Of a stretch of DNA of 64,000 nt, positions 1-9,323 are shown piece by piece. Source of the stretch: JAUXFK01 sp034189035 (GTDB taxonomy: Bacteria; Desulfobacterota; UBA8473). Location: positions 1 to 64,000 of the forward strand of contig JAXHVA010000009.1 of the NCBI GenBank assembly GCA_034189035.1, read 5' to 3'. How positions within the stretch are numbered: position 1 is the first letter of the stretch; each line of letters starts with the position of its first letter. Under the pieces are notes generated by a model that did not search any database, was not told the origin of the DNA, and worked only from the letters and a program-made list of their open reading frames with translations. The translations under genes and the position numbers were made by a program.

Positions 1-279
1 GTAATGTGAAGTTTTCAAATTCAAGTTGCTTTTCTGAGCGTCTGTACATGATTTTTCCGCCGATTGGTGCAAGGGTTTTTGAAGAAACATGCAAAATTGC
101 TTGCACTTTCGGCCAACCTATCAACACATTAACGCTTATTCATCAGGCCTTAATTGAGACTTTTAATTTGTTCACAGTTGTAAAAAAAATTGACAATCTG
201 TTTTACTTTATGGTAGGAAGAATCACAGCACATATAGAAAAGGACTTAACAACAAATTGGAGGGTACGGATAAAGTATT
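1..279. other. Upstream region of kor operon, no gene supported
   Basis: A 93-codon open frame crosses this stretch on the plus strand but its translation resembles no family I know and it runs into the ferredoxin start, so I treat it as non-coding. A GGAGG lies near 260, about 16 bases before the GTG at 280, which is longer than usual. The region probably carries the kor promoter; I cannot point to a convincing -35/-10 pair. Confidence 0.4.
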
Positions 280-483
280 GTGGCTAATATAATTATATAT
301 AGAGATAAATGCAAAGGTTGTGGTTTCTGTATTGAAGCTTGTCCAAAAAAAATTATAATGATTGACAAAGAACTGAATATTCAAGGATACTTTCCTGCTG
401 TAATAGTGGATAATGATAATTGTACGGGTTGTACACTTTGTGCTGAAGTCTGTCCGGATGTGGCCATTGAAGTATATAAGTAG
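280..483 (+). CDS. korD: 2-oxoacid:acceptor oxidoreductase, ferredoxin-type delta subunit
   Basis: A 67-residue protein with two [4Fe-4S] motifs: Cys 11, 14, 17, 21 and Cys 48, 51, 54, 58, each followed by Pro. It is the small electron-transfer subunit that passes electrons from the thiamine diphosphate subunit to soluble ferredoxin. It starts with GTG. It is the first gene of a four-gene operon (delta, alpha, beta, gamma), 17 bases before the alpha subunit, which is the usual arrangement for KOR/VOR enzymes of anaerobes. The subunit itself does not tell which 2-oxoacid is used. The family assignment is firm, the exact symbol is by analogy. Confidence 0.85.
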   Translation: MANIIIYRDKCKGCGFCIEACPKKIIMIDKELNIQGYFPAVIVDNDNCTGCTLCAEVCPDVAIEVYK

Positions 484-500
484 TGAAAGGATAAGTTTGT

Positions 501-1565
501 ATGGTAGAAAAAGTGCTTCTTAAAGGGAATATTGCTCTAGCGAAAGGTGCTATAACCGCAGGGTGCAGATACTATTTTGGTTATCCGATTACACCACAAA
601 ATGACATACCAGAATACCTGTCCGGAGAATTACCAAAGATAGGTGGAATCTTTATTCAGGCTGAAAGTGAAATAGCCTCTATAAATATGGTGCTAGGAGC
701 ATCTGCAGCAGGTGCAAGGGTTATGACGTCTTCTTCAGGCCCTGGTATCTCATTAATGCAAGAAGGTATGTCATACATGGCGGGAAGTGAGCTTCCAGCG
801 TTAGTCGTAAATGTTATGAGAGTCGGACCTGGTTTAGGAGGCATTGCCTCTACTCAGGGTGACTATTTTCAGGCGACTAGAGGAGGCGGACATGGGGACT
901 ATTTCAATATTGTGCTTGCCCCTGCATCCGTTCAAGAGATGTATGATATGGCGATCAAGGCATTCGAACTCTCTGACAAATACCGTAATCCTGCGATGAT
1001 TCTCTGTGATGCTATACTAGGACAGATGAAAGAGCCGGTTGCCCTAGAAGAGGGAAAAGATATAATCCTAGAATCCAAGCCTTGGGCATTAGATGGTGCA
1101 AAAGAGAGAAAACCACAGTTTCTTAAGACACTGTATCTCTCGGATGGAGAGCAGGAAGCCCATAACCTAGAGTTAAAGAAAAAATATGACTGCATAAGGG
1201 AAGAGGAAGTCATATTTGAAAAAAAAGGACTGGAGGATTGTGAGATCTTTGTAGTGGCATTTGGTACGGTTTCTCGAATCGTCAAGACCTCTATACAAAT
1301 GGCGAGAAAAGAGGGGATTAAGGTGGGCCTGATCCGTCCGATTACCCTATTCCCCTTTCCAACTTCGATTATTAGAGAAACAGCCAAAAAAATTCCCAGG
1401 CTATTGGTAGTCGAGATGAATACAGGTCAGATGCTTGAAGATGTTAAACTCTCTATTGAGAATGGGATAAAACTTGGATTTTATGGTCGTCCTGGAGGAG
1501 GGATTCCCACCCCAGAAGAAATTTTAAAAGAGATAAAGGTGATGCTCGATGAAGAAGGTTTTTAG
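501..1565 (+). CDS. korA: 2-oxoacid:ferredoxin oxidoreductase alpha subunit (KorA/VorB type)
   Basis: A 354-residue alpha subunit of a 2-oxoacid:ferredoxin oxidoreductase. The N-terminal pyrimidine-binding domain shows the typical GYPITPQNDIPEYL stretch near residue 25 and SSSGPGISLMQEG near residue 75; the C-terminal transketolase-like domain contains the VVAFGTVSRIV and GLIRPITLFPFP segments. It catalyses, with the beta subunit, oxidative decarboxylation of a 2-oxoacid to acyl-CoA in the cytoplasm. The 3' end overlaps korB by 17 bases, so the two are probably translationally coupled. Substrate is unresolved: 2-oxoglutarate and branched-chain 2-oxoacid enzymes look alike at this level. Confidence 0.9.
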   Translation: MVEKVLLKGNIALAKGAITAGCRYYFGYPITPQNDIPEYLSGELPKIGGIFIQAESEIASINMVLGASAAGARVMTSSSGPGISLMQEGMSYMAGSELPALVVNVMRVGPGLGGIASTQGDYFQATRGGGHGDYFNIVLAPASVQEMYDMAIKAFELSDKYRNPAMILCDAILGQMKEPVALEEGKDIILESKPWALDGAKERKPQFLKTLYLSDGEQEAHNLELKKKYDCIREEEVIFEKKGLEDCEIFVVAFGTVSRIVKTSIQMARKEGIKVGLIRPITLFPFPTSIIRETAKKIPRLLVVEMNTGQMLEDVKLSIENGIKLGFYGRPGGGIPTPEEILKEIKVMLDEEGF

Positions 1566-2304
1566 TAGGCCGAAGAGCCTGGTCGACTGTCAGACCCATT
1601 TCTGTCCTGGATGTACCCATGGGACTGCTCACAGATTAGTAGCAGAGGCCATTGACCACTTTGGGATTCAAGAAAAGACCATCGGAGTTAGCGGCGTGGG
1701 ATGTGCAGTCTTTATGTATGATTATTTTGCTGTAGATGCCATTGAGGCCCCTCATGGTCGTGCCCCTGCTGTTGCTACAGGAATAAAAAGGGTGCACCCT
1801 AATAAGGTTGTATTTACATATCAAGGTGATGGTGATTTAGCATCGATTGGTACTTCAGAGATAATCCACACTGCAAACAGGGGGGAGAGTATTACAGTAA
1901 TATTTATCAATAACACTGTATACGGGATGACAGGTGGCCAGATGGCCCCGACTACTTTATTGGGGCAAAAGACTACCACAACCCCTTATGGAAGAAACTT
2001 TACGAACGATGGTTACCCTATCAAAATGGCCGAGTTGCTCGCCACATTAGAAGGGGTTGCCTATTCTACCAGAGTTTCTATGCATAATGCCAAGGAGGTT
2101 CTTAAGGCTAAAAAGGCTGTTAAAAAGGCCTTTAAAATGCAGATAGAAGGTATGGGTCTTAGTTTTGTGGAACTCTTATCAGCCTGTCACACGAATTGGC
2201 GTGTTAAGCCCTTAGAAGGGCAAAAGAGGGTTGAAAGAGAGATGATTCCTTACTTTCCTTTGGGTGTTTTCAAAGAAAAAAAAGAGAAGAACTTCAACAG
2301 CTAA
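1549..2304 (+). CDS. korB: 2-oxoacid:ferredoxin oxidoreductase beta subunit, thiamine diphosphate-binding
   Basis: A 251-residue beta subunit. Near the N-terminus it has the FCPGCTHG motif typical of the family, and from about residue 88 the thiamine diphosphate/Mg motif GDGDLASIG, followed by NNTVYGMTGGQ. It overlaps the alpha gene by 17 bases and ends directly before the gamma gene, so the four genes are one operon. Members with this beta-subunit type are annotated both as 2-oxoglutarate and as 2-oxoisovalerate oxidoreductases; the sequence does not decide. The intact metal and cofactor motifs suggest an active enzyme. Confidence 0.9.
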   Translation: MKKVFSRPKSLVDCQTHFCPGCTHGTAHRLVAEAIDHFGIQEKTIGVSGVGCAVFMYDYFAVDAIEAPHGRAPAVATGIKRVHPNKVVFTYQGDGDLASIGTSEIIHTANRGESITVIFINNTVYGMTGGQMAPTTLLGQKTTTTPYGRNFTNDGYPIKMAELLATLEGVAYSTRVSMHNAKEVLKAKKAVKKAFKMQIEGMGLSFVELLSACHTNWRVKPLEGQKRVEREMIPYFPLGVFKEKKEKNFNS

Positions 2305-2877
2305 ATGGTAAACAATATGTACTATGATGTTATAATGGCAGGTTTTGGCGGGCAAGGAATCATGTTAATGGCTGACTTTCTTGCATTGATAGCTATGAAA
2401 GAGGGGAAGAACGTTACTTGGATGCCTTCTTATGGAGTCGAAATGAGAGGGGGCACTGCAAACTGTACTGTGATCGTTTCTTCAGAAGAGATAGGATCTC
2501 CTATAACAGGTCACCCGTTCAGTACAATCGTGATGAATGAACCTTCCCTCATCAAATACGAACCAATGGTCAAAGAGAATGGTTTTTTACTGATCAATTC
2601 ATCTTTAATAGATCCAAAGAAGACTATCCGAAAAGACTTAGATAAAATACTGCTTCCCGCTAACACTATAGCAAAGGATTTGGGGAATACTCAGATGGCG
2701 AATATGGTTGCTTTAGGAGCATTTATTGAAAAGACCAGGATAGTATCACTTGATTTGACGATTAAATCGCTGCCCGAGATATTTCCAAACCGCCCTTCAA
2801 ATTTTATTATAAATAATTCCAGAGCGATGGAGAAAGGTGCTGAATTTGCATCAAGGGAAATTCAGCGTGCTTTGTAG
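2305..2877 (+). CDS. korC: 2-oxoacid:ferredoxin oxidoreductase gamma subunit
   Basis: A 190-residue gamma subunit with the family signature MAGFGGQGIMLMA at the N-terminus and the PSYGVEMRGGTANCTV stretch near residue 42. The ATG at 2305 follows the korB stop without a gap; an ATG at 2317 (MYYDV...) would fit the family's usual start better, so the first four residues are uncertain. Last gene of the operon. Downstream lies a palindromic repeat copy rather than an obvious poly-T terminator, and the next gene is convergent. Confidence 0.88.
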   Translation: MVNNMYYDVIMAGFGGQGIMLMADFLALIAMKEGKNVTWMPSYGVEMRGGTANCTVIVSSEEIGSPITGHPFSTIVMNEPSLIKYEPMVKENGFLLINSSLIDPKKTIRKDLDKILLPANTIAKDLGNTQMANMVALGAFIEKTRIVSLDLTIKSLPEIFPNRPSNFIINNSRAMEKGAEFASREIQRAL

Positions 2878-2892
2878 TTTTGGGTTATAGCT

Positions 2893-3029
2893 GTGCATCC
2901 ATAAATGGCCCTTTTGTCCAACTCTGTGCTAGGTTCAGTTTTAATGCTCGAAATATATCAATATATTCAAGTTGTTAAAACATTTACCTTCTCTAATCTT
3001 GAACTAAATTGCCCATTTCTAAATGGATA
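2893..3029. repeat. Intergenic palindromic repeat, copy A
   Basis: About 137 bp lying between two convergent genes (korC and the PBP gene). The two halves are inverted copies of each other: the left end reads CATCCATAAATGGCCC and the right end ends in GCCCATTTCTAAATGG, and the centre is the AT-rich AAATATATCAATATATT. The same sequence recurs at 15745, 27328, 34062 and 38650. A small open frame (2905-3147) covering this copy is a by-product of the repeat. Confidence 0.8.
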
Positions 3030-3041
3030 TCTAGCTGATTT

Positions 3042-5087
3042 TCACTCTGCATCAAGCCTGAAAAAATCAACTACATCCATTTTTACTGGTGTATTAGCAA
3101 ATTCTTGTGGCTCTGTTCCTTCTTTGAACGATTCAAATAGAGTATGAGTCGATTCGAGAGTTGCAAGAAGGCCCGTCTTTTGGTCAATCTTTACAAATAC
3201 GATACCTTTTGGGATTGGGAAGTCTCTTGTTGCACTTTCTTTCAAGGCCTGTTTCATAAATTTTAGCCATATTGGCAGGGCTGCCCGTGAACCGGTCTCA
3301 TTATCCCCTAATCCACGATAATCGTCGAAACCTACCCAGCATCCTGCAATTAAATCTGGTGTAAAACCTATGAACCAGGCATCTACCTGATTGTTTGTAG
3401 TCCCGGTTTTGCCCGCACATGGCCTACCAAGGGCCTTTGCTCTCCAACCCGTACCTCTTTGTACAACACCTTTTAAAAGATTTGTTATGATATATGCAGT
3501 CTGTTCACTGATGACCTTTTCCGCTTGCGGAATATTCTCTTCTATTGTTTTTCCACTACGATCTAAAATCCTGGTTATAAAGATAGGTTCAATCCTTTTC
3601 CCCTGGGCATTAAAGACGCCATAAACCCTAGTTAAATCTAAAAGCGAGATGCTGGAAGAACCAAGGGCCATAGTAAGATCCATGTTAATTGGGGTTGTAA
3701 CACCTAGTTTCCTTGCGTAATCGGCAGCGTAGTCTATCTTGATATCCCTAAGGATCTTTACGGTGACCACATTTCTGGACTTAGCTAATGCATCTCTAAA
3801 AGTAATAGGCCCATAAAATTTCCTTCCAAAGTTCCTCGGTTTCCATGTCTCATCTTTTTCCGGCTCGTCATAGATAATCGGAGAATCGACAATAATAGTT
3901 GCAGGTGTAAACCCCTTATCCAAAGCAGCTGAATATATAATGGGTTTATAAGCTGACCCTGCTTGCCTTTTTGCTTGAATAGCCCTGTTAAACTGGCTTT
4001 TATAAAAGTCTTTCCCCCCTACCATTGCTTTAACATGCCCTGTAAATGTATCCATGCAAATCAGCGCTCCTTGAACCTCCAGTGCAGTTTCAGCCTCTTG
4101 ATATTTCTGTCTTTCTTCCAATTCTATAATTCCTGATTTTAAAGCGATTTGAGCGGCATTTTGCATATCAAGATTAACCGTTGTATATATCTGTAACCCT
4201 TCTTTATATAAAGAATCGCTTCCGTATTTTCTTTCGATGTACCTACGAACATGCTCAGTAAAGTATGGGGCCTTTATTATCTGTCTGGTATCCTTGCCCT
4301 TTATTTCTAAGGGAGTTTTTAAAGCCGTAGCTACCTGTTCAGAATCAATATGGCCATCATCAAGCAATCGTTGTAATACATATGCCTGGCGTTTTTTTGC
4401 TGTCTTTGGATCGCCGCTAAGTGGTGAGTATTTATTAGGAGCCCGCGGGAGTCCTGCAAGCAAAGAACTCTCAGCCAGATTTAGATCTTCAACGTGCTTT
4501 CCGAAATAGTTCAAAGCTGCTGATTCAACCCCATACGCGCCATGTCCCAAATAAATCTGGTTCAGATAGAGATAGAGGATATCTTCTTTTGAAAGCTGGT
4601 TCTCTATTCGGTAAGCTAGTATAACTTCTTTTATCTTTCTCGAAAAGCGCCTTTCTGGTGAAAGTAAAAAATATTTGGTTACCTGCTGCGTGATTGTGCT
4701 GCCACCTTGGACAATTTTACCTGCCTTTATGTTTTTAAAAAAGGCTCTCATTATACTCAAAAAATTTATACCACTATGCTCATAGAAACGCCTGTCTTCA
4801 GCAGAGACAAAAGCTTGAATCAAGATTTTTGGAATCCTTGAAAGAGGGACTACGATGCGTTTCTCGAGATAAAATTCGCCGATTATTTCTCCCTGATCAG
4901 AATAGACCTTTGTTGTAATATTCGGATGGTAATTTTTCAACAAAGAGAGATCCGGCAGATTACGACTGAAATAAAAATATATCCCGGCAGAAGAAAATAT
5001 TGAAACAACAAAAAAAATAAGGGAGGTCAAAGAGATTAATTTTATAAAGCGTATATTTCTATTTCTTTTATTTCGTTTAAACTTCAT
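3042..5087 (-). CDS. Class A penicillin-binding protein 1A (glycosyltransferase/transpeptidase)
   Basis: A bifunctional peptidoglycan synthase of 681 residues if started at the ATG at 5087. The order is a basic N-terminus, one membrane anchor (about residues 13-37), a GT51 glycosyltransferase with the EDRRFYEHSG motif, and a transpeptidase with the three active-site motifs SAYK, SRN and KTGT. The enzyme polymerises lipid II and crosslinks peptides at the outer face of the inner membrane. The frame is open further upstream to a GTG at 5237 that overlaps the comM stop as GTGA; those 50 extra residues have no signal-like character, and a membrane anchor right after a short basic tail argues for 5087. 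Likely co-transcribed with comM. Confidence 0.9.
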   Translation of the reverse strand: MKFKRNKRNRNIRFIKLISLTSLIFFVVSIFSSAGIYFYFSRNLPDLSLLKNYHPNITTKVYSDQGEIIGEFYLEKRIVVPLSRIPKILIQAFVSAEDRRFYEHSGINFLSIMRAFFKNIKAGKIVQGGSTITQQVTKYFLLSPERRFSRKIKEVILAYRIENQLSKEDILYLYLNQIYLGHGAYGVESAALNYFGKHVEDLNLAESSLLAGLPRAPNKYSPLSGDPKTAKKRQAYVLQRLLDDGHIDSEQVATALKTPLEIKGKDTRQIIKAPYFTEHVRRYIERKYGSDSLYKEGLQIYTTVNLDMQNAAQIALKSGIIELEERQKYQEAETALEVQGALICMDTFTGHVKAMVGGKDFYKSQFNRAIQAKRQAGSAYKPIIYSAALDKGFTPATIIVDSPIIYDEPEKDETWKPRNFGRKFYGPITFRDALAKSRNVVTVKILRDIKIDYAADYARKLGVTTPINMDLTMALGSSSISLLDLTRVYGVFNAQGKRIEPIFITRILDRSGKTIEENIPQAEKVISEQTAYIITNLLKGVVQRGTGWRAKALGRPCAGKTGTTNNQVDAWFIGFTPDLIAGCWVGFDDYRGLGDNETGSRAALPIWLKFMKQALKESATRDFPIPKGIVFVKIDQKTGLLATLESTHTLFESFKEGTEPQEFANTPVKMDVVDFFRLDAE

Positions 5088-5233
5088 TCTCTTACAGAAT
5101 AATTTGCTTTTATGGATTTCATCTTCTCTTTTTTTAAAGTATATAAATGGCTCTACACAAAAGTTATGAAAAAGAGTAATATCTTCAGGGGAAATACCCT
5201 CAGCTTGATTCAGCTCGTGATGAATTGCATATA

Positions 5234-6766
5234 TCACTGAAAGGGATTTCTGTCCAGACTCCGATATTGAATTGCCTCGGATATATGGTATGGAGTAATC
5301 TCCCGTTCACCTTCGAGGTCTGCTATGGTTCGTGAGACCTTTAGAATGCGCATATATGCCCTGGCACTCAGCCCCAATCTATCAATCGCATTTTCTAATA
5401 ACCGCTTTGATTCTTCACCGATTTGGCAATATATTTTAATATGACGGGGTTTCATCTGGGCATTACAGTGTATGTTCTTTTTTTGAAATCGTTCCTTTTG
5501 AATATTTCTGGCATGGTTCACTCTTTCCTTAATAATTTCAGAAGATTCCCCTGATCTCTCGTCAGAAAGGTCCTTATACCTCAATGACGGAACTTCTACA
5601 TGAATATCAATCCGATCCAATAAAGGCCCTGATATCTTTGCCTTATATTTTTGGATTTGAGGGATAGTGCAGCAACATTCATGCCGGAGGTCAGTATAAA
5701 ACCCGCATGGACATGGATTCATCGCAGCGACAAGCATAATATGTGCAGGATAGGTAAGAGAAGTTACAGCTCTTGAAATTGTAACTTTCCCATCTTCCAT
5801 TGGCTGACGCATGACCTCTAGTACGTTCTTCTTAAACTCTGGCAGTTCATCGAGAAAGAGAACTCCATTATGAGAAAGACTCACTTCTCCGGGTTTGGGA
5901 ATCTGTCCACCTCCGATCAATCCAGCATCGGAAATAGTGTGGTGGGGGGAGCGGAAAGGCCTTGTAACGATCAAAGTACTATCACTATTAAGCAGACCCA
6001 TCACACTGTGTATCTTGGTTGTCTCAATTGCCTCTTTAAAAGACATATTTGGTAAAACAGTCGGAATTCTTCTGGCAAGCATTGTCTTTCCAGAGCCAGG
6101 GGGGCCTATCATAATTACATTATGTCCACCGGAAGCTGCAATTTCTAAGGCCCTTTTTGTATATTCCTGTCCCTTTACTTCATTGAAGTCTACCGGATAT
6201 GTAATTTTATCCTTGAATATATCCTCCAGATCAATAGAAGATGATTCAATAGACACAGTATTATTAAAAAAACCAACTATATCGGCAAGAGTCTCAGCAG
6301 CTAATACATCTATTTCCTTTACTACCCCCGCTTCCCTGACATTGGCCCGAGGTATTATCATCCCTTTTAAGCCGATCTCTTTCGTTGCAACTGCTATCGG
6401 GAGAGAGCCTTTAATCGGCTTTATCCTTCCATCCAAAGACAGTTCACCTAGTATCATATAATCGGACAATTTCGTATCACGAACCAAACCAGTGGCAGCC
6501 AGGATTCCTATAGCTATCGGCAGATCAAACGCTGCCCCCTCTTTTTTAATATCCGCTGGGGCAAGATTTACTGTAATCTTCTTTGAAGGAAATTCAAAAC
6601 CAGAGTTCTTAACAGCAGACCTCACTCGTTCTTTACTTTCTCTTACAGCGCCTTCTGGGAGGCCAACAGTAGAAAAAGAAGGCAATCCCAAGGCTATATC
6701 TACCTCTACTTCAACCTTATATGCATTAACTCCTAAGATGGCTCCACTTATAATCTTTGCAAGCAT
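5234..6766 (-). CDS. comM: YifB/ComM family Mg chelatase-like AAA ATPase
   Basis: A 510-residue protein with the N-terminal Lon-protease-like ChlI domain (GLPSFSTVGLPEGAVRES near residue 28), a Walker A GPPGSGKT near residue 220, the Mg-chelatase core with LFLDELPEF (Walker B), and the C-terminal Mg_chelatase_C part ending in AYHRILK-like AYMRILKVSRTIADL. Homologues (ComM) are hexameric helicases that drive branch migration during integration of transformed DNA, though many non-competent bacteria keep it. No competence genes are visible nearby. It lies upstream of the PBP gene on the same strand with a possible stop/start overlap. Confidence 0.9.
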   Translation of the reverse strand: MLAKIISGAILGVNAYKVEVEVDIALGLPSFSTVGLPEGAVRESKERVRSAVKNSGFEFPSKKITVNLAPADIKKEGAAFDLPIAIGILAATGLVRDTKLSDYMILGELSLDGRIKPIKGSLPIAVATKEIGLKGMIIPRANVREAGVVKEIDVLAAETLADIVGFFNNTVSIESSSIDLEDIFKDKITYPVDFNEVKGQEYTKRALEIAASGGHNVIMIGPPGSGKTMLARRIPTVLPNMSFKEAIETTKIHSVMGLLNSDSTLIVTRPFRSPHHTISDAGLIGGGQIPKPGEVSLSHNGVLFLDELPEFKKNVLEVMRQPMEDGKVTISRAVTSLTYPAHIMLVAAMNPCPCGFYTDLRHECCCTIPQIQKYKAKISGPLLDRIDIHVEVPSLRYKDLSDERSGESSEIIKERVNHARNIQKERFQKKNIHCNAQMKPRHIKIYCQIGEESKRLLENAIDRLGLSARAYMRILKVSRTIADLEGEREITPYHISEAIQYRSLDRNPFQ

Positions 6767-7335
6767 ATTTCGCCTTGATATTGAAAGGGTTTTGTATGAA
6801 ACTTATTAAATTCTATCATGTATATATAGCCAAAAACAAGGGTTTTTTAGATTAGAGGCAAAAGCTATATATGGCTTTGTCAATCCTTTCAATTAATAGA
6901 ATGATCCTTTAATTCAATACATCGTCTGATCTCTTAATTATCTTTAAATCATTCTTCTGAGCTATACGAATTGAAAGATAAAATCAGAAAAACCAACAGG
7001 GGCTCGTTACATTTGATCTAACTAAATTCAGTAATACATTGAATATTATTAAACGATTAAACGAAGGATTGGAAAGGCAAAGGATATGGAAAGACTTCCT
7101 GTACTTTTGGAGTATTAGATCCAACACAATGAAGATCACTGTAAAGAATATAGAAAATGGGCTGAGATATCAGAAGGACAAGGGGTGAAAGAATAAGCAG
7201 ATGAGCTCAAAATTGCTGTTGATTTCATCCATAAATCGAATGAAATCTTTATTGCAACAAAGACGGGCATACCTATTCCAGCGTAAAAAGTGAAGACAAC
7301 CACAATCAATAACTCTCAAAGGAATGTTTTATGAC
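6767..7335. other. Gene-free stretch between comM and HD gene
   Basis: About 570 bp without an intact frame. Short stretches around 7010-7130 read like protein on the plus strand but are interrupted by stops, so a decayed gene is possible; I cannot assign a family. It should contain the promoter for the minus-strand comM operon near 6770-6850. Nothing else is seen. Confidence 0.35.
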
Positions 7336-7872
7336 TCAATGTATTGCCAAAAGGAAATCCGGGCTTATATCCAATCTCGAGAATATCTTTTTCTCTAATT
7401 CCATGGACATCTTCTCCAAGAGCTTTATAGCCCTTTTTTTTTCATTAGTGGAAGCATACCTTTTGATAAGATCATCAAACCTTTCTTCTAGGGTTACAAC
7501 CTCTTCATGCCTCACCCTTTTATCAGCATAATAGACAACCTCAATCTCTGATACGAAAGGCAGATTTACGGTATCATTGATTATTACATGTTGCCTGACG
7601 ATTTCACTAATTGAATCGTAGCCCAATATCTTCAACAGGACACTTCCTGTTTTCGCATGATCTTCTCCTGTTTTTATACTCCTTGTCTTCATGATATCAT
7701 GAAGACAAGCCCCAGCTTGAACTTTTAACAGGTTTATATTTTCTCCCCGCCTGTTCAATTCTTCAGACAAAAAAAGAGCAACACTGTTCACCAAAAGACT
7801 ATGGTGAAAAATATGCTCTAACATCTTATACTTTCTCATTAATTTCAAGCATTCTTCCTTTGTGGGAATCAT
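7336..7872 (-). CDS. HD domain protein (putative metal-dependent phosphohydrolase)
   Basis: A 178-residue HD-superfamily protein when started at the ATG at 7872 (MIPTKEECLKLM), the typical opening of this family; AAGG lies about ten bases upstream. A longer form from a TTG at 7944 is possible but unlikely. The metal-binding residues are visible: H in FHHSLLV near residue 22, then CLHDIMKTR (HD pair) near residue 55, and H in GEDHAKTG. Such proteins hydrolyse nucleotides or related phosphates, but the substrate cannot be read from the sequence. It lies head-to-head with the broken sirtuin gene. Confidence 0.75.
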   Translation of the reverse strand: MIPTKEECLKLMRKYKMLEHIFHHSLLVNSVALFLSEELNRRGENINLLKVQAGACLHDIMKTRSIKTGEDHAKTGSVLLKILGYDSISEIVRQHVIINDTVNLPFVSEIEVVYYADKRVRHEEVVTLEERFDDLIKRYASTNEKKRAIKLLEKMSMELEKKIFSRLDISPDFLLAIH

Positions 7873-8023
7873 ATTCCGATACCTTTGCTCTTCTTTAAAG
7901 GCTTCATTATATTCCTCAAAGCCATACTTTAAAAGTGTTGACAAAAGAAAATATCTTAAGAAAATAAAGAAGAGTCAAGAAAAAACTAAAAAACGAACTT
8001 TTCGAGGCGAATTATTTTGATAA

Positions 8024-8783
8024 ATGGATAAAGACAAAATAAACGAAGTAGCCAACTCAATAGTCAATTCCGAGAATCTTGTGGCCTTGACAGGTACAGG
8101 GGTAAGTACAGAGTCAGGCATACCGGATTTCAGAAGTCCAGAAAGTTGGCTTTGGTCAAAGATGATTCCGATCTTCTTTACAAGATGGGGTTTTAGGCTT
8201 CGCCCAAAGGCCGTATACAAACTCGGCCGAAAACTCTTTACAAACATATGGCTTGAAGAACCTGCTATCCCCCACAAATTCTTGGCTTTATTAGAAAAGA
8301 AAGGGATACTAAAAGGAGTAATCACTAAAAACATCGATAGCCTCCATCAAAAGACAAGGTCGAAGAGTGTGATTGAGGTGAATGCCCACCTGAGAAGCGG
8401 TACTTATAAAAAGTGCAAAAAATATATACGATGGAAGAAATACTGATAAAACAAAATGAGAAAGGATAGTCGCCACCTCGTTGTAATGATTGCAAAAAGA
8501 CCATTAAGGCAGATGTGGTTTATTTGGAAATCCTCTCCCGACAAATGTATATCAACAGGCCATTGATCTGATGATGAACTGTACACTCTTATTAATTTTA
8601 GGATCCTCTTTAGTCGTTCATCCCATAGCTGGTTTGCTAGGATTGGCCTTAAAAAATGGTGCAAAGATTATTATCGTCAACCTTCAGGCAACTCCCTATG
8701 ATAGGTATGCTCATGTTGTCATTAAGAGACAGCTAGGAGAATTCTACCAGGAAATACTCGTCGATAGGATTGATCGTGTATGA
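8024..8783 (+). pseudogene. Broken SIR2-family (sirtuin) NAD-dependent deacylase
   Basis: Joined across three frames this stretch reads as one sirtuin. Frame 1 gives LTGTGVSTESGIPDFRS (NAD-binding) and ITKNIDSLHQK, then an early stop near 8446. In the next frame the protein continues (YTMEEILIKQNEKG), is cut by an in-frame TAG at 8467, and goes on as PPRCNDCKKTIKADVVY. A further frame change near 8521 leads to FGNPLPTNVYQQAID and LLLILGSSLVVHP to the stop at 8783. One zinc Cys of the first pair is Tyr (SGTYKKC). Two frameshifts, one nonsense codon and a lost ligand make a real pseudogene much more likely than a sequencing slip. Confidence 0.85.
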
Positions 8784-8800
8784 TTATCGGATTTTGTATG

Positions 8801-9280
8801 TCAGCTCTGACCAAGGTAGACTTTACCATAATCCACACTTGTAAGGGGTACACCTTTTTTAAGGGTGCCTGCCTCAATAATTTGCCCTATAAAAAGAGTA
8901 TGATCACCCGTATTTACTGAGTCTGTTAATTTACAGTCCATATACGAAAGAGGTTGTTCGAGTATTGGGGCACCGGTAGTTTTCGTCCTCCATTTCAACC
9001 CCTTAAATTTTTCTTTAGGATCAGGGCCTTTAAACCGAGATACCAAGTTGATATCCTCTTTGGCCAGAATATGAAGAGCAAAAACACCAGTTTCTTCTAT
9101 CATCTTATGTGTGTACCTATTCTTCCTCACAACCACCATAACAAGTGGCGGATCATATGAGACCTGGGAGACCCAAGAGGCAATCATCCCGTTTATCTCT
9201 TCTCCCTTCTTCGTAGTCAGTACATACAGTCCATATGTAACCTTTTCCAATGTCTCAATTATATCTTCATTTATTTTCAT
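8801..9280 (-). CDS. Flavin reductase-like, FMN-binding split-barrel protein
   Basis: A 159-residue protein of the flavin reductase / flavoredoxin family: KVTYGLYVLTT near the N-terminus, MIASWVSQVSYDPPLVMV (the FMN phosphate-binding strand-loop) near residue 32, and the conserved GDHTLFIGQIIEAG near residue 124. Members bind FMN and reduce flavin or pass electrons to partner flavoproteins in anaerobes. It is a single gene following the HAD gene on the same strand with a short gap, so it may be read from the upstream operon. No partner oxygenase is nearby. Partner and electron donor are unknown. Confidence 0.82.
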   Translation of the reverse strand: MKINEDIIETLEKVTYGLYVLTTKKGEEINGMIASWVSQVSYDPPLVMVVVRKNRYTHKMIEETGVFALHILAKEDINLVSRFKGPDPKEKFKGLKWRTKTTGAPILEQPLSYMDCKLTDSVNTGDHTLFIGQIIEAGTLKKGVPLTSVDYGKVYLGQS

Positions 9281-9323
9281 TTAGATTGCTCCGTATACTG
9301 TATTGTCTACTTTCTTGAAAACT

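Noticed and set aside
6..287. 93-codon open frame at the window start
   Set aside because: Its translation resembles no protein family, and it overlaps the start of the ferredoxin gene; treated as chance.
2905..3147. 80-codon open frame between korC and the PBP gene
   Set aside because: It is made by the palindromic repeat copy A and the antisense of the PBP end; no ribosome-binding site.
5870..6461. Long plus-strand frames antisense to comM
   Set aside because: They are mirror frames of a well-supported gene and have no family-like residues.
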